Of a stretch of 64,000 nucleotides of DNA, positions 53,298 to 63,167 are shown one piece after another. Location of the stretch: NCBI RefSeq assembly GCF_001274775.1, contig NZ_LGUE01000008.1, positions 237,534 through 301,533 of the forward strand, read 5' to 3'. The notes beneath the pieces are model-generated. The model was given only the letters and a program-made list of their open reading frames with translations, was not told where the DNA came from and made no database searches. The DNA comes from Rossellomorea marisflavi. Its GTDB lineage: Bacteria > Bacillota > Bacilli > Bacillales > Bacillaceae_B. Numbering within the stretch: position 1 is the stretch's first letter; each line of letters opens with the position of its first letter. A program made the translations under genes and the position numbers.

Positions 53298-54437
53298 TTA
53301 TTTCGTAACCATCCGTGAGATGACGAGGCGTTGGATTTCCTGCGTCCCCTCATAGATTTGCGTGATTTTCGCATCCCTCATGAACCGTTCCACCGGGTAG
53401 TCTTTCGTATAGCCGTATCCCCCGAAGATCTGGACAGCTTCTGTGGTCACCTTCATGGCCGTATCCCCTGCCATCAATTTCGACATGGCTGATTCTTTAC
53501 CATACGGAAGACCTTCCGACTCGAGCCATGCTGCTTGATAAGTCAGGAGTCTGGAGGCTTCGATGCTGGTCGCCATATCGGCGATCTTGAAGGAGATCCC
53601 TTGATTCGCAGCAATCGGCTTCCCGAACTGCTCCCGTTCCTTGGCGTAATCAACAGACGCATCGAGGGCACCCTGGGCAATCCCCACTGCCTGGGCCGCG
53701 ATGCCGTTCCTGCCTCCATCAAGGGTCATCATGGCGATCTTGAAGCCCTCCCCTTCTTTCCCGAGAAGGTTTTCCTTCGGTACTTTGCAGTCTTCAAAGA
53801 TGATTTCCGTCGTCGGTGAAGAACGGATCCCGAGTTTTTTCTCTTTTTTCCCTACTGAGAAACCTGGGAAATCCTTTTCAACGATGAAGGCACTCGTCCC
53901 GCGCTGACGCTGTGATGGATCGGTCAGGGCGAATACGACGTAGGTGTCGGCGATGCCGCCGTTCGTGATGAAGATCTTCGAGCCGTTCAGCACGTAGTGA
54001 TCCCCTTCAAGGCGGGCAGTCGTCTTCATGCCGCCCGCATCAGAACCCGATGCCGGCTCCGTGAGACCATAAGCCCCGATTTTCTCCCCTTGTGCCATCG
54101 GACGGAGATATTTCTGCTTTTGTTCTTCCGTACCGAATTTATAGACCGGCCACCCGGCAAGGGACGTATGGGCAGACAGCGTCACCCCGATCGATGCGCA
54201 CACCCTGGAGAGCTCTTCTACCGCGATGCAATAGGCGAGGAAGTCACTTCCGATACCGCCGTACTCCTCCGGCCAGGGAATTCCCGTCAGTCCGAGTTCG
54301 GCCATCTTATGGAAAAGCTCCATATCGAAGCGCTCTTCCTCATCTCTCTCAGCAGCCGTCGGAGCCACTTCGTTCCTGGCAAAATCGCGGACCATCTTCC
54401 GGATCATTTCATGCTCTTCGGATAATTTGAAATTCAT
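53298..54437 (-). CDS. acdA: Acyl-CoA dehydrogenase AcdA
   Basis: FAD-dependent first step of beta-oxidation. 379 residues, starting [20 protein letters not shown], with the family's [16 protein letters not shown] flavin/substrate segment, the catalytic Glu near the C-terminus in the [16 protein letters not shown] region, and [21 protein letters not shown]. By eye it is nearly identical in layout to B. subtilis AcdA. Fourth gene of the thiolase-hbd-acd-acdA operon. Confidence 0.95.
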   Translation of the reverse strand: MNFKLSEEHEMIRKMVRDFARNEVAPTAAERDEEERFDMELFHKMAELGLTGIPWPEEYGGIGSDFLAYCIAVEELSRVCASIGVTLSAHTSLAGWPVYKFGTEEQKQKYLRPMAQGEKIGAYGLTEPASGSDAGGMKTTARLEGDHYVLNGSKIFITNGGIADTYVVFALTDPSQRQRGTSAFIVEKDFPGFSVGKKEKKLGIRSSPTTEIIFEDCKVPKENLLGKEGEGFKIAMMTLDGGRNGIAAQAVGIAQGALDASVDYAKEREQFGKPIAANQGISFKIADMATSIEASRLLTYQAAWLESEGLPYGKESAMSKLMAGDTAMKVTTEAVQIFGGYGYTKDYPVERFMRDAKITQIYEGTQEIQRLVISRMVTK

Positions 54438-54461
54438 CTTCGTTCCCCCATCTCATGATTG

Positions 54462-55598
54462 TTAAACAAGCAGGTGCTTCCCGATCACCATCCGCTGGAT
54501 CTCGCTCGTACCTTCGTAGATTTCCGTCACTTTGGCATCCCGGAAGAGCCTCTCCACGGGATATTCCTTTGTATAGCCGTACCCTCCGTAAACCTGGATC
54601 GCTTCCGTCGAAACATCGACGGCGGCTTTTGAGGCGAATAATTTGGCCATGCTCGCTTCCTTGCCACAGGAGACTCCCCGCGAACGGAGATCTGCAGCCC
54701 GGTATACAAGAAGCTTCGATGCTTCCACGGACGTTGCCATATCGGCAAGCTTAAAGCCTATGCCCTGTTGGGCGGCAATCGGCTTCCCGAACTGCGCGCG
54801 CTCTTTAGCATAAGCCGTTGAAAATTCGAATGCAGCTTCAGCAATCCCGAGAGCCTGGGCCGCGATTCCGATGCGGCCGACATCCAGATTGTTCATGGCG
54901 ATCCTGAATCCGTCCCCGCGCTTACCGAGAAGATTTCCGGCAGGTACCTTCATGTCTTCAAACGTCAGCTGGACCGTCCGTGATCCATGGAGCCCCATCT
55001 TATGTTCGTCTTTCCCGATCACGAGGCCTTCCGTCCCTTTCTCGACGATGAAGGCCGAGACGCCGCGACTACCCATATCGGGATCCGTCACAGCGAACAC
55101 GATGTAGGTGTCCGCTTCCCCACCATTCGTGATGAAGACCTTGGAGCCGTTCAACACATAGTGGTCACCCCGGTCTTCCGCCTTTGTTTTCAAGCTCTTT
55201 GCATCGGATCCCGCACTCGGTTCCGTCAGGCAGAATGCCCCAAGGTATTCCCCGCTGGCAAGCTTGGGTATATAGGTTTGTTTCTGTTCTTCCGTACCGA
55301 AATAAAGGATCGGATTCGTGCCGACCGACGTATGGACCGACAGGATGACCCCGATGGTGGCGCTCACCCTCGACAGCTCATGGATGGCAATGATGTAGGA
55401 AGTGAAATCCATTCCTGCGCCTCCATACTCTTCAGGGATCGTGATTCCCATCAATCCGAGCTCTGCCATCTTGTTCAGGATCTCCCTGGGGAATTCCCCA
55501 TCTTCCATCCTCTCGATGAATGGACTGATCTCAGAGTCAGCAAAGTCCCGTACCATCTTCCTCATCATCTTCTGCTCTTCTGTGAAACGAAGTTCCAT
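54462..55598 (-). CDS. Acyl-CoA dehydrogenase (second paralogue, MmgC-like)
   Basis: 378-residue FAD-dependent acyl-CoA dehydrogenase, paralogue of the neighbouring acdA, with GAFCLTEPSAGSDAKS, VFITNGGEADTYIVFAV and QVYGGYGYTKEYPVERLFRD. The terminal YEGTSEIQRMVIGKHLL is typical of short-chain enzymes. In this operon, with icmF, thiolase and 3-hydroxybutyryl-CoA dehydrogenase, a butyryl- or isobutyryl-CoA substrate is likely but not proven. Confidence 0.92.
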   Translation of the reverse strand: MELRFTEEQKMMRKMVRDFADSEISPFIERMEDGEFPREILNKMAELGLMGITIPEEYGGAGMDFTSYIIAIHELSRVSATIGVILSVHTSVGTNPILYFGTEEQKQTYIPKLASGEYLGAFCLTEPSAGSDAKSLKTKAEDRGDHYVLNGSKVFITNGGEADTYIVFAVTDPDMGSRGVSAFIVEKGTEGLVIGKDEHKMGLHGSRTVQLTFEDMKVPAGNLLGKRGDGFRIAMNNLDVGRIGIAAQALGIAEAAFEFSTAYAKERAQFGKPIAAQQGIGFKLADMATSVEASKLLVYRAADLRSRGVSCGKEASMAKLFASKAAVDVSTEAIQVYGGYGYTKEYPVERLFRDAKVTEIYEGTSEIQRMVIGKHLLV

Positions 55599-55633
55599 GC
55601 TTCATTCCTCCCTGTTGTGTGGCCTCTTGGGAC

Positions 55634-56482
55634 TCAATATTCGTAGAAGCCTCTGCCTGTCTTGCGTCCAAGCCAGCCTGCCTTGACATATTTCCTGAGG
55701 AGCGGACATGGGCGGTACTTGTCATCGCCGAATCCTTCATGGAGTGTTTCCATGATGTACAGGCATGTATCGAGTCCGATGAAGTCCGCCAGCGTTAGCG
55801 GGCCCATCGGGTGATTCATCCCAAGCTTCATCACACTATCGATGTCTTCCTTGCTTGCGACCCCTTCATACAAGGTGTAGACCGCCTCATTGATCATCGG
55901 CATGAGGATCCGGTTTGCCACGAACCCCGGGAAATCCTCCACTTCGACGGGTGTCTTATGGAGCTTGTTCGTCATGTCTTCGATGGCTGCATACACTTCA
56001 TCCGTCGTGGCCAGACCCCTGATGATTTCAACGAGCTTCATGACCGGCACGGGATTCATGAAGTGCATCCCGATCACCTGTTGAGGGCGATTGGTCGCCG
56101 CTGCAATCTCGGTGATGGGAAGGGAGGATGTATTCGTCGCAAGGATCGTATGCTCCGGAGCGATTTCATCGAGCTGGGCGAAGATCGTCTTCTTGATGTC
56201 CATGTTCTCAACCGCCGCTTCGATCACAAGGTCCACGCCTTTGGCATCGTGAAGGTCAGTCGATGAACTCAATCTTCCAGTCGCCTGATCTTTCTCATCC
56301 GCAGACATCCTGCCCTTTTCTACGGCACGAGCGAGATTCTTCTCAATGGATGATAGGCCCCTCTCGACGAATTCCCCTTTCAAATCATTCAATGTCACGT
56401 CATATCCTGCCTGGGCACATACCTGGGCGATTCCTGATCCCATCTGGCCCGCTCCGATTACCATTACCTTTTGTATCGACAC
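55634..56482 (-). CDS. hbd: 3-Hydroxybutyryl-CoA dehydrogenase
   Basis: NAD(P)-dependent oxidation of 3-hydroxyacyl-CoA to 3-ketoacyl-CoA. 282 residues: N-terminal Rossmann fold (VMVIGAGQMGSGIAQVCA), the catalytic His-containing IGMHFMNPVPVMKLVE, and the C-terminal dimer domain with NRILMPMINEAVYTLYEG. GTG 56482 is preferred (GGGGG eight bases upstream, family N-terminus MSIQKV); an ATG two codons earlier is possible. Follows the thiolase by 26 bases. Confidence 0.93.
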   Translation of the reverse strand: MSIQKVMVIGAGQMGSGIAQVCAQAGYDVTLNDLKGEFVERGLSSIEKNLARAVEKGRMSADEKDQATGRLSSSTDLHDAKGVDLVIEAAVENMDIKKTIFAQLDEIAPEHTILATNTSSLPITEIAAATNRPQQVIGMHFMNPVPVMKLVEIIRGLATTDEVYAAIEDMTNKLHKTPVEVEDFPGFVANRILMPMINEAVYTLYEGVASKEDIDSVMKLGMNHPMGPLTLADFIGLDTCLYIMETLHEGFGDDKYRPCPLLRKYVKAGWLGRKTGRGFYEY

Positions 56483-56508
56483 ACTCATTTCCCCCTTTGT
56501 GGATTTCC

Positions 56509-57690
56509 TCACTTCTTCGGTACCTCAATCATGACGGCATCTCCCTGGCCGCCTCCGCTGCAGATGGAAGCGATCCCGATGCCTCCTCCACGTCTTCTGA
56601 GTTCATATGCCAGGGTCAGGATGATCCTTGCTCCGCTGGCTCCGATCGGGTGACCAAGGGCTACCGCCCCCCCGTTGACGTTCACTTTTTCTTTATCAAG
56701 ACCGGCAATCTTTGCGCTGGTCAATGCCACTGCCGCAAATGCTTCATTGATTTCAAACAGATCGATTTCTTCCAATGTCTTCCCCGTTTTCTCTAGCAGT
56801 CCGTTGATGACGAGTCCCGGAGTTTGAGGGAAATCCTTTGCCTCCACGGCTACGGCATGGGAGCCGATGATCGTGGCAAGGGGTTCCTTCCCTTCTTTCC
56901 CGGCCCGCTCTTCGCTCATCAGGACCATGGCACATGCTCCGTCGTTGACTCCCGGCGCATTCCCTGCCGTGATGGTCCCATCGTGATCGAACACCGGTGA
57001 CAGCTTCGACAGCGCTTCGAGGGACGTACTCTTTCTCGGGGCCTCGTCCTGAGAGATCATCACTGGCTCTCCCCTTCTCTGCGGAACAGAAACCGGTACA
57101 ATTTCTTCCGACAAGAGACCGGAAGCTTCCACGGCTCTCTGATGACTGCGCAGCGCCCACTCGTCCTGTTCTTCCCTTGAAAGATCGAATTCCTTTGCGG
57201 TTGAATTGCCGTAGGTGCCCATGTGGACCCCATTGAAGCTGCAGGTCAGACCGTCATGGACCATGAGATCCTTCACGCTCGAGTCCCCCATCTTATAGCC
57301 CCAGCGTGCTTTCGGAAGAAGATAGGGAGCGTTGGACATGGACTCCATCCCGCCTGCGACGATGACGTCCCCGTCTCCGGCACGGATGATCTGATCACCG
57401 AATGTCACGCTCCTCATTCCGGATGCGCACACTTTATTGATCGTCTCGGTCCTGACCTCCCAAGGCAGTCCGGCATGTCTCGCCGCCTGTCGGGAAGGGA
57501 TCTGCCCCTGCCCTCCCTGGAGGACGCTGCCGAGGATCACTTCTTCGACGTCTGCCGGGCTGACGCCGGAGCGCTCCAATGCTTCCTTGACCGCCAATCC
57601 ACCGAGTTCCGGAGCCGTAAAACTGCTCAATCCGCCTCCGAATTTACCGAACGGGGTCCTTGCCCCTTCCACTATGACTGTTCTGCCCAT
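56509..57690 (-). CDS. mmgA: Acetyl-CoA C-acetyltransferase (thiolase)
   Basis: Thiolytic cleavage of 3-ketoacyl-CoA or condensation of acetyl-CoA. 393 residues; the nucleophilic Cys is in [12 protein letters not shown], the second Cys in [12 protein letters not shown] and the His in [15 protein letters not shown] 57690 gives the family start ([16 protein letters not shown]) with GGGAG at good distance; the longer frame to 57771 would contain the cre site. First gene of the operon, behind a cre site. Confidence 0.94.
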   Translation of the reverse strand: MGRTVIVEGARTPFGKFGGGLSSFTAPELGGLAVKEALERSGVSPADVEEVILGSVLQGGQGQIPSRQAARHAGLPWEVRTETINKVCASGMRSVTFGDQIIRAGDGDVIVAGGMESMSNAPYLLPKARWGYKMGDSSVKDLMVHDGLTCSFNGVHMGTYGNSTAKEFDLSREEQDEWALRSHQRAVEASGLLSEEIVPVSVPQRRGEPVMISQDEAPRKSTSLEALSKLSPVFDHDGTITAGNAPGVNDGACAMVLMSEERAGKEGKEPLATIIGSHAVAVEAKDFPQTPGLVINGLLEKTGKTLEEIDLFEINEAFAAVALTSAKIAGLDKEKVNVNGGAVALGHPIGASGARIILTLAYELRRRGGGIGIASICSGGGQGDAVMIEVPKK

Positions 57691-57712
57691 CTCCATCGCT
57701 CCCTCTCTTTTT

Positions 57713-57726
57713 TGTATACGCTTACA
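57713..57726 (-). promoter_or_regulatory. cre site upstream of the thiolase operon
   Basis: On the minus strand TGTAAGCGTATACA matches the CcpA consensus TGNAANCGNWNNCA at every position. It lies just upstream of the thiolase gene; glucose repression of fatty-acid breakdown is expected, as for mmg genes in B. subtilis. Confidence 0.8.
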
Positions 57727-57782
57727 ATATTGTTGAAATAAAAAGCCAACGACTGAACGCTCGCTCACCAACTGATCAAATG

Positions 57783-57807
57783 AAGAGGGACTTAAAACGT
57801 CCCTCTA
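57783..57807 (-). terminator. Terminator of fadF
   Basis: AGAGGGAC (57784-57791) pairs with GTCCCTCT (57799-57806); on the minus strand TTCATTT follows. It separates fadF from the thiolase operon. Confidence 0.8.
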
Positions 57808-57855
57808 CCTTCATTGTACTTGAAATTAATTCCTTTTCAACTCTTTTTTACTAGA

Positions 57856-59970
57856 TTAAGAGGCGGCTTGATCCGTGCCACTGCCACAAACGGCTTTCTC
57901 AAGCAGTTCTGCTACGTCCAAGGTCGATACCGTTTCTTCCACTTCCTTTGCCTTCGTCCCATCAGATAGCATGGTGAGGCAATACGGACAACCGGAAGAG
58001 ATGACAGAAGGTGCGACAGCAAGCGCCTGCTCTGTACGCGATACGTTCACGCGGTGCCCTGCGTCTTCCTCCATCCACATGAGGCCGCCACCTGCCCCGC
58101 AGCACATGCCTTTTTCACGGTTCCGGTCCATTTCAACCAGTTTCACACCGGAAATGGCCTTGAGGATCTCTCGTGGCGGATCGTAGACTTCATTGTAACG
58201 GCCAAGGTAACAGGAATCATGGAAGGTGATCGTTTCCCTTACCTCATAAGTCGGCTTCAACCTGCCATCCCTCACCAGTTCATACAGGAGTTCTGTATGG
58301 TGATAGACTTCCGCTTCGAGTCCGAAGTCCGTGTATTCATTCTTGAAAATGTTGTATGCATGAGGATCGATGGTGACGATCTTCTTCACGTCATTCTTCT
58401 CGAACTCTGCGATATTCTGACCTGCCAGCTCCTGGAACAGGAATTCATTCCCGAGTCGGCGAGGCGTGTCACCGGAGTTCTTCTCCTTGTTACCGAGGAT
58501 AGCGAATTTCACACCCGCTTCATTCATCAGCTTGGCGAAGGAAAGGGCGATCTTCTGACTGCGGTTATCGAATGAACCCATGCTTCCGACCCAGAAGAGG
58601 AATTCGAACTCTTCGCCGGCCTTCTTCAGTTCCTTGACCGTCGGGATGTGAACATCTTCGCGGGCTTCACGCCAGTTCTCCCGTTCCTTCCGGTTAAGAC
58701 CCCACGGATTCCCCTGACGCTCGATGTTCTGCATCGCACGCTGGGCGTCGGCATCCATCTTTCCTTCCGTCAGTACAAGGTAGCGGCGGAGGTCGATGAT
58801 CTTATCGACGTGCTCATTCATGACCGGACATTGGTCTTCACAGTTACGACAGGTCGTACATGCCCAGATCTCTTCTTCCGTGATGACATCGCCGATGAGG
58901 CTCGGGCTGTAGGCAGCTGCTGAAGCCGCTTCTTCTGCGGCAGCAGTCGCCCCTGCCATGGCCAGCTGATTCCCCTTCGTATGATTGAAGGCAAATGTCG
59001 GGACCCACGGTTTTTTCTGAGTGACGGCAGCCCCGTGGTTCGTCAGGTTGTCACGCAGCTTCACGATGAGATCCATCGGAGAAAGCATCTTCCCTGTACC
59101 GGTCGCCGGACACATATTCGTACATCGTCCACACTCCACGCACGCATAGAAATCAATCATTTGCGTTTGGGTGAACTCTTCGATCTTCCCTACACCATAG
59201 CTTTCGACCGTTTCATCTTCAAAATCGATGGCTTTCAGCTTGCCTGGAGGATCGAGACGGTTAAAGTATACATTCGCCGGTCCAGCAATCAAGTGAGCAT
59301 GCTTGGACTGAGGCACATACACAAGGAATGCAAGAAGGAATAAGAGATGTATCCACCAGGCGACGTAGAAGATTGCGACAGAGGCCGTTTCACCGATTCC
59401 ACCAAGCGCTCCCCCAATTATAGACGCAATGGGCTCTGTCCATGAAAGCTCTTCAGCATGCCAGATCAGGCTCATCCCGTTCCCGACAAGGACTGAAAGC
59501 ATGAGTCCCCCGATGAACAGGAGCACGAGACCGGACTTGAATCCTCGCTTCAATCGCACAAGCTTCTCCACATACCGGCGATGGAAGGCCCACACGACGG
59601 CGACCAGGATCATCAGCGTGACGATCTCCTGGAAGAAGGTAAAGCCGGGATACAATGGACCAAGCGGCAGGTGACTGCCTGGTGCAAGGCCCTTCACGAT
59701 GAAATCAATGGCCCCGAATTGCACGAGGATGAAGCCATAAAAGAACATCACGTGGATGATCCCGCTCTTTTTATCCTTTAGAAGCTTTTTCTGACCGAAT
59801 ACATTTACCAAGATCTTCTGAAAACGCTCTTTGAAGCGTTGATCGAACTCTACTTTCTTACCGAGCTTGATGAATTCTATCCTTGTTTTCACCACATAGA
59901 CGAACAAACTGATTGCGTAGACAGTCACCAGGACGAATGCAATCCAGTTCACGATCAATAATCCGTTCAT
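57856..59970 (-). CDS. fadF: Iron-sulfur beta-oxidation oxidoreductase FadF
   Basis: 704-residue membrane-anchored electron carrier (YwjF in B. subtilis). The N-terminal part has about six helices of the NarI-like type; the middle has two 4Fe-4S clusters (CVECGRCTNMCPATG and CTTCRNCEDQCPV); the C-terminal part has the two CCG-type heterodisulfide reductase motifs, with FHDSCYLGRYN, GMCCGAGGGLMW and SGCPYCLTML. It probably accepts electrons from acyl-CoA dehydrogenase via electron transfer flavoprotein. A FadR-like box overlaps its promoter, as in the B. subtilis FadR regulon. Confidence 0.93.
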   Translation of the reverse strand: MNGLLIVNWIAFVLVTVYAISLFVYVVKTRIEFIKLGKKVEFDQRFKERFQKILVNVFGQKKLLKDKKSGIIHVMFFYGFILVQFGAIDFIVKGLAPGSHLPLGPLYPGFTFFQEIVTLMILVAVVWAFHRRYVEKLVRLKRGFKSGLVLLFIGGLMLSVLVGNGMSLIWHAEELSWTEPIASIIGGALGGIGETASVAIFYVAWWIHLLFLLAFLVYVPQSKHAHLIAGPANVYFNRLDPPGKLKAIDFEDETVESYGVGKIEEFTQTQMIDFYACVECGRCTNMCPATGTGKMLSPMDLIVKLRDNLTNHGAAVTQKKPWVPTFAFNHTKGNQLAMAGATAAAEEAASAAAYSPSLIGDVITEEEIWACTTCRNCEDQCPVMNEHVDKIIDLRRYLVLTEGKMDADAQRAMQNIERQGNPWGLNRKERENWREAREDVHIPTVKELKKAGEEFEFLFWVGSMGSFDNRSQKIALSFAKLMNEAGVKFAILGNKEKNSGDTPRRLGNEFLFQELAGQNIAEFEKNDVKKIVTIDPHAYNIFKNEYTDFGLEAEVYHHTELLYELVRDGRLKPTYEVRETITFHDSCYLGRYNEVYDPPREILKAISGVKLVEMDRNREKGMCCGAGGGLMWMEEDAGHRVNVSRTEQALAVAPSVISSGCPYCLTMLSDGTKAKEVEETVSTLDVAELLEKAVCGSGTDQAAS

Positions 59971-60052
59971 GGAACAAACCCTCCCCCTTCTTTGGTCCAG
60001 TTCCGCGCGAACTTTTCAAACCAAATAAATATTCTGAATAATCCTTACCTCC

Positions 60053-60080
60053 ATTATATAATGAATGAGCATTCAGTCAA
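60053..60080 (-). promoter_or_regulatory. fadF promoter with FadR-like operator
   Basis: On the minus strand TTGACT (60080-60075), a 16-base spacer, TATAAT (60058-60053). TGAATGAGCATTCAGTCA (60062-60079) matches the arms of the FadR box TGAATGA-N4-TCATTCA with a single mismatch and covers the spacer, so acyl-CoA should relieve repression. Confidence 0.75.
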
Positions 60081-60239
60081 TGGTTTTTCTTTATTTTTGA
60101 AAACCTTTTCATTTCTATTGCTGCTGGATTCATCCCCTCCAGGTTTCTACCGTCCTGCGAAAGGGAAAAGAAGAAAGGATGCAAAGGAAAGACATCGTAC
60201 GGACATACTAATAAGAACTCGAATGAGAGAGTGATGTAG

Positions 60240-61445
60240 ATGTGGTGGATCATAATCATTGGAATACTGATCATTGCGGCTGCCTGGGTGGCAGTCGATT
60301 TTAAACTGGGAAGACAACATTTCATCCGGACGCGCATGAAGCGTGATTATCCCGTGCGCGAGAGCGATATTCAGCTCTTTTCGAGGGGGCCGGATCTTTT
60401 TGACACGATGTTCAAAGAGATGAAGATGGCTACCTCGTCGATCCATGTGCTTTTCTACATCGTCCAGGATGATCATTTCGGTTTCCGTTTCATGGACCTG
60501 CTCATGGAAAAGGCAAGGGAGGGCCTTGAAGTCCGGCTCCTCATGGACCAACTCGGCAGCTTCAGCGTATCCAAAGCGAAGGTCCGGGAATTGGAAGACG
60601 CAGGTGTGGAGGTTGCCTTCACACAGAAAGTCAGGCTTCCCTACCTCTTCTTCTCCTCCCAACAGCGGAACCACCGGAAGATCACCGTCATCGACGGGGT
60701 CATTGCCTACATGGGTGGCTACAACGTCGGGAAAGAGTATATCGATGAAAACGACAAGCCGGAGCTTTCTCCTTGGAGGGATTATCATTTGAGGATCGAA
60801 GGTGAGGGCGTGCATGATCTGCAGACGGAGTTCACCATTGACTGGTACCGTGGTTCCCGAAAGCAGATCGAGGATGATCCGAAATACTTCCCTGAACCGG
60901 AGAAGGGTCTGATCAAGCATCGGATCTTTCCTACAGAAGGAGTCAACATCGAAGATTTCTTCCGGGAATTCCTCGATGAAGCCAAGGAAGAGATCATCAT
61001 CGGGACGCCTTACTTCATTCCCACCCCTATCTTGATGGATGCCCTTTGTCGCGCCCTGGATCGTGGCGTTGATGTCTCCATCATCGTCCCGGACAATGCC
61101 GACCATATGATTGTCAAAGAGACGGCCTTCCCTTATTTCAGGAAGCTTCTTCCGAAAGGCGCAAAGGTCTATCAGTTCTTGAATGGCTTTTATCATGCGA
61201 AGCTCCTTGTCATCGATGATCACTTCTGCGATATCGGGACAGCCAACTTTGATCAGCGGAGCTTTTTCATCAATTTGGAACTGAACAATCTGATCTACGA
61301 CAAGGCCTTTATCGGGACGCTGAAAAAAGAGATCGCGAAGGATATGATGGAATCAGACCTTCTCTCTTCTGAAGACTTATCGAACGTATCCGTCATGACC
61401 AAGATCAAGGAAAAGATCGGCGGAGCCATATCAATCTTACTCTAG
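60240..61445 (+). CDS. clsB: Cardiolipin synthase / phospholipase D family protein (YwjE)
   Basis: 401 residues. One N-terminal membrane helix (about 2-18), then two HKD catalytic half-sites: HRKITVID with GGYN (about 145-160) and HAKLLVID with GTANFDQRS (near 320). These build the phosphatidyl-histidine intermediate of cardiolipin synthesis. Position between fadF and uvsE identifies it with B. subtilis YwjE/ClsB. The ribosome site (GAGAGAG) is weak. Divergent from fadF and 14 bases upstream of uvsE. Confidence 0.92.
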   Translation: MWWIIIIGILIIAAAWVAVDFKLGRQHFIRTRMKRDYPVRESDIQLFSRGPDLFDTMFKEMKMATSSIHVLFYIVQDDHFGFRFMDLLMEKAREGLEVRLLMDQLGSFSVSKAKVRELEDAGVEVAFTQKVRLPYLFFSSQQRNHRKITVIDGVIAYMGGYNVGKEYIDENDKPELSPWRDYHLRIEGEGVHDLQTEFTIDWYRGSRKQIEDDPKYFPEPEKGLIKHRIFPTEGVNIEDFFREFLDEAKEEIIIGTPYFIPTPILMDALCRALDRGVDVSIIVPDNADHMIVKETAFPYFRKLLPKGAKVYQFLNGFYHAKLLVIDDHFCDIGTANFDQRSFFINLELNNLIYDKAFIGTLKKEIAKDMMESDLLSSEDLSNVSVMTKIKEKIGGAISILL

Positions 61446-61458
61446 GAGGGATCGCCTG

Positions 61459-62412
61459 ATGAAGATACGCTTCGGATTCGTGGCCAACTCCCTCAGTCTG
61501 TGGGATGCAAGTCCAGCCAAAACGATGACATTCAAACGCTATACGGAGCTCCCGGCTTCCGAACGAATGGATAAATTGAAAGAAGTGACCGCACTCAACC
61601 TGTACCATACGAAGCGGATCCTCTACTTCTGTGCAGCCCATGAAATCGAAGTATACCGGCTCTCGAGCTCCCTCGTGCCCCTCGCCACCCATCCAGAGGT
61701 GGAGTGGGACTTCCATTCCCCGTTCAAAAAAGAATGGGAAGAACTTGGAGAACTGATCCGGAAATTCGGGATCCGTGCAAGCTTTCATCCGAACCAATAT
61801 ACCCTCTTCACCAGCCCCCGGGACCATGTAACGGAAAACGCTGTGAAGGATATGATGTATCACTACCGGATGCTCGACCTCATGGGCATAGAAGATCAAG
61901 GTGTCATCAACATCCATATCGGAGGGACCTACGGGGATAAAGAAAAGACATTGGAACGGTTTCATGAAAACCTTAAAACGCTTCCGGATGAAGCCCGGAA
62001 GGTCATGACCCTCGAGAATGACGATAAGACCTATGATGCAGGGGAAACGCTGGCTGCGTGCCAACAATCGAACACTCCCATGGTCCTCGATATCCATCAC
62101 CACGAGGCGAACCGGTGTCAACAGCCGCTCGAGGATCTTTTACCGGATATCTTCAACACCTGGCATCACCGAGACCTTGTACCGAAAATCCACGTCTCTT
62201 CTCCAAAATCGGAGAAGGCGTTCCGCTCCCATGCCGACCTCGTCGACTCGACCTTTGTCGAAGGCTTCATGAAACAGGTGAAAGAGCTTGATCAGGACAT
62301 CGACATCATGGTGGAAGCAAAGCATAAAGATCTGGCCATGCTGAAGCTTGTGGAAGACCTTTCCTCCATCCGGGGTGTCAAACGCCTAACAGGAGCCTCC
62401 CTTACCTGGTGA
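61459..62412 (+). CDS. uvsE: UV damage endonuclease UvsE
   Basis: TIM-barrel, metal-dependent endonuclease that nicks DNA 5' to pyrimidine dimers and other distortions, an alternative to UvrABC. 317 residues with MKIRFGFVANSLSLWDASP, the KEVTALNLYHTKRIL segment, the metal site residues in ASFHPNQYTLFTS, NIHIGGTYGDK, TLENDD and VLDIHHHEAN, and MVEAKHKD. The family lengths (about 300-320) match. Cotranscribed with the phospholipase D gene; in B. subtilis the pair is ywjE-ywjD. Confidence 0.93.
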   Translation: MKIRFGFVANSLSLWDASPAKTMTFKRYTELPASERMDKLKEVTALNLYHTKRILYFCAAHEIEVYRLSSSLVPLATHPEVEWDFHSPFKKEWEELGELIRKFGIRASFHPNQYTLFTSPRDHVTENAVKDMMYHYRMLDLMGIEDQGVINIHIGGTYGDKEKTLERFHENLKTLPDEARKVMTLENDDKTYDAGETLAACQQSNTPMVLDIHHHEANRCQQPLEDLLPDIFNTWHHRDLVPKIHVSSPKSEKAFRSHADLVDSTFVEGFMKQVKELDQDIDIMVEAKHKDLAMLKLVEDLSSIRGVKRLTGASLTW

Positions 62413-62446
62413 GTTTGATATACTAGGAAGAAAAAGGATGATTCCC

Positions 62447-63118
62447 ATGAACAAAGTATGCCTGTCCTGGAGCGGGGGACGTGATAGCATGATGATGCTG
62501 GACAAAATCGGAACCGCTCATGGTTTACTGACTACTTTCCAAAAGGCCTCTTCCACGATGATGATGCACGAGGTCCCCCTGGATCTTGTAAAGATCCAGG
62601 CTGAAGCCCTGGGCATCCCCCTCTACCCTGTTTCATTTGAAGACACGCCGACCAATAAACAATACGAAGAGACCATGGGCACAGCCGTCCATGGGCTTTT
62701 GCATGAGGGCTTCACCGAGATGGCATTCGGTGACCTCTTCTTAGAAGAGATCCGGAACTATAGAGAAAAGCAACTGGAGTCGTCAGGACTGAAGCCCGTT
62801 TTCCCTCTTTGGGGGGAGGACACAAAAAGCTTATCAGAGCGCTTCATCCAACGCGGCTACCGGGCCATCATCGTCTGCGTGGACGGAGAACAGCTTGATT
62901 CTTCCTTTTTGGGCAGGGAGTATGATGAAACTTTCCTCCAAGACCTGCCTGAACACGTAGATCCCTGCGGAGAGAACGGGGAATTTCACTCTTTTGTCTT
63001 CGACGGTCCCCGATTTGCATTCCCAGTGCGTTTTTCAGTTGTGGGGTCATTTCGTAAATGGGATCGGTTTGAATATGTGCAGTTGAAAAAAGATACGCAA
63101 AGCACCTCCTCTTTCTGA
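62447..63118 (+). CDS. Dph6-like ATP-pyrophosphatase (TIGR00290 family)
   Basis: 223-residue PP-loop protein. The ATP-binding motif SWSGGRDSMMML is at the N-terminus, followed by the family's VPLDLVKIQAEALGIPL, GDLFLEEIRNYREKQLE, FPLWG and CGENGEFHSFVFDGP. In eukaryotes and archaea the relatives amidate diphthine, which bacteria lack, so the bacterial substrate is unknown. The ATG at 62447 follows AAAGGA by eight bases. 34 bases after uvsE, so possibly one operon with clsB and uvsE. Confidence 0.85.
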   Translation: MNKVCLSWSGGRDSMMMLDKIGTAHGLLTTFQKASSTMMMHEVPLDLVKIQAEALGIPLYPVSFEDTPTNKQYEETMGTAVHGLLHEGFTEMAFGDLFLEEIRNYREKQLESSGLKPVFPLWGEDTKSLSERFIQRGYRAIIVCVDGEQLDSSFLGREYDETFLQDLPEHVDPCGENGEFHSFVFDGPRFAFPVRFSVVGSFRKWDRFEYVQLKKDTQSTSSF

Positions 63119-63167
63119 CCATGTGTCGAGCGGTCTGTGGTTCACCGCAGACTGCCCCTCACACTAT

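Noticed and set aside
57691..57771. N-terminal extension of the thiolase
   Set aside because: It contains the cre site and has no family similarity; the start at 57690 matches known thiolases.
60147..61223. 358-codon minus-strand frame opposite the phospholipase D gene
   Set aside because: The plus strand encodes both HKD motifs in order; the minus frame is its shadow.
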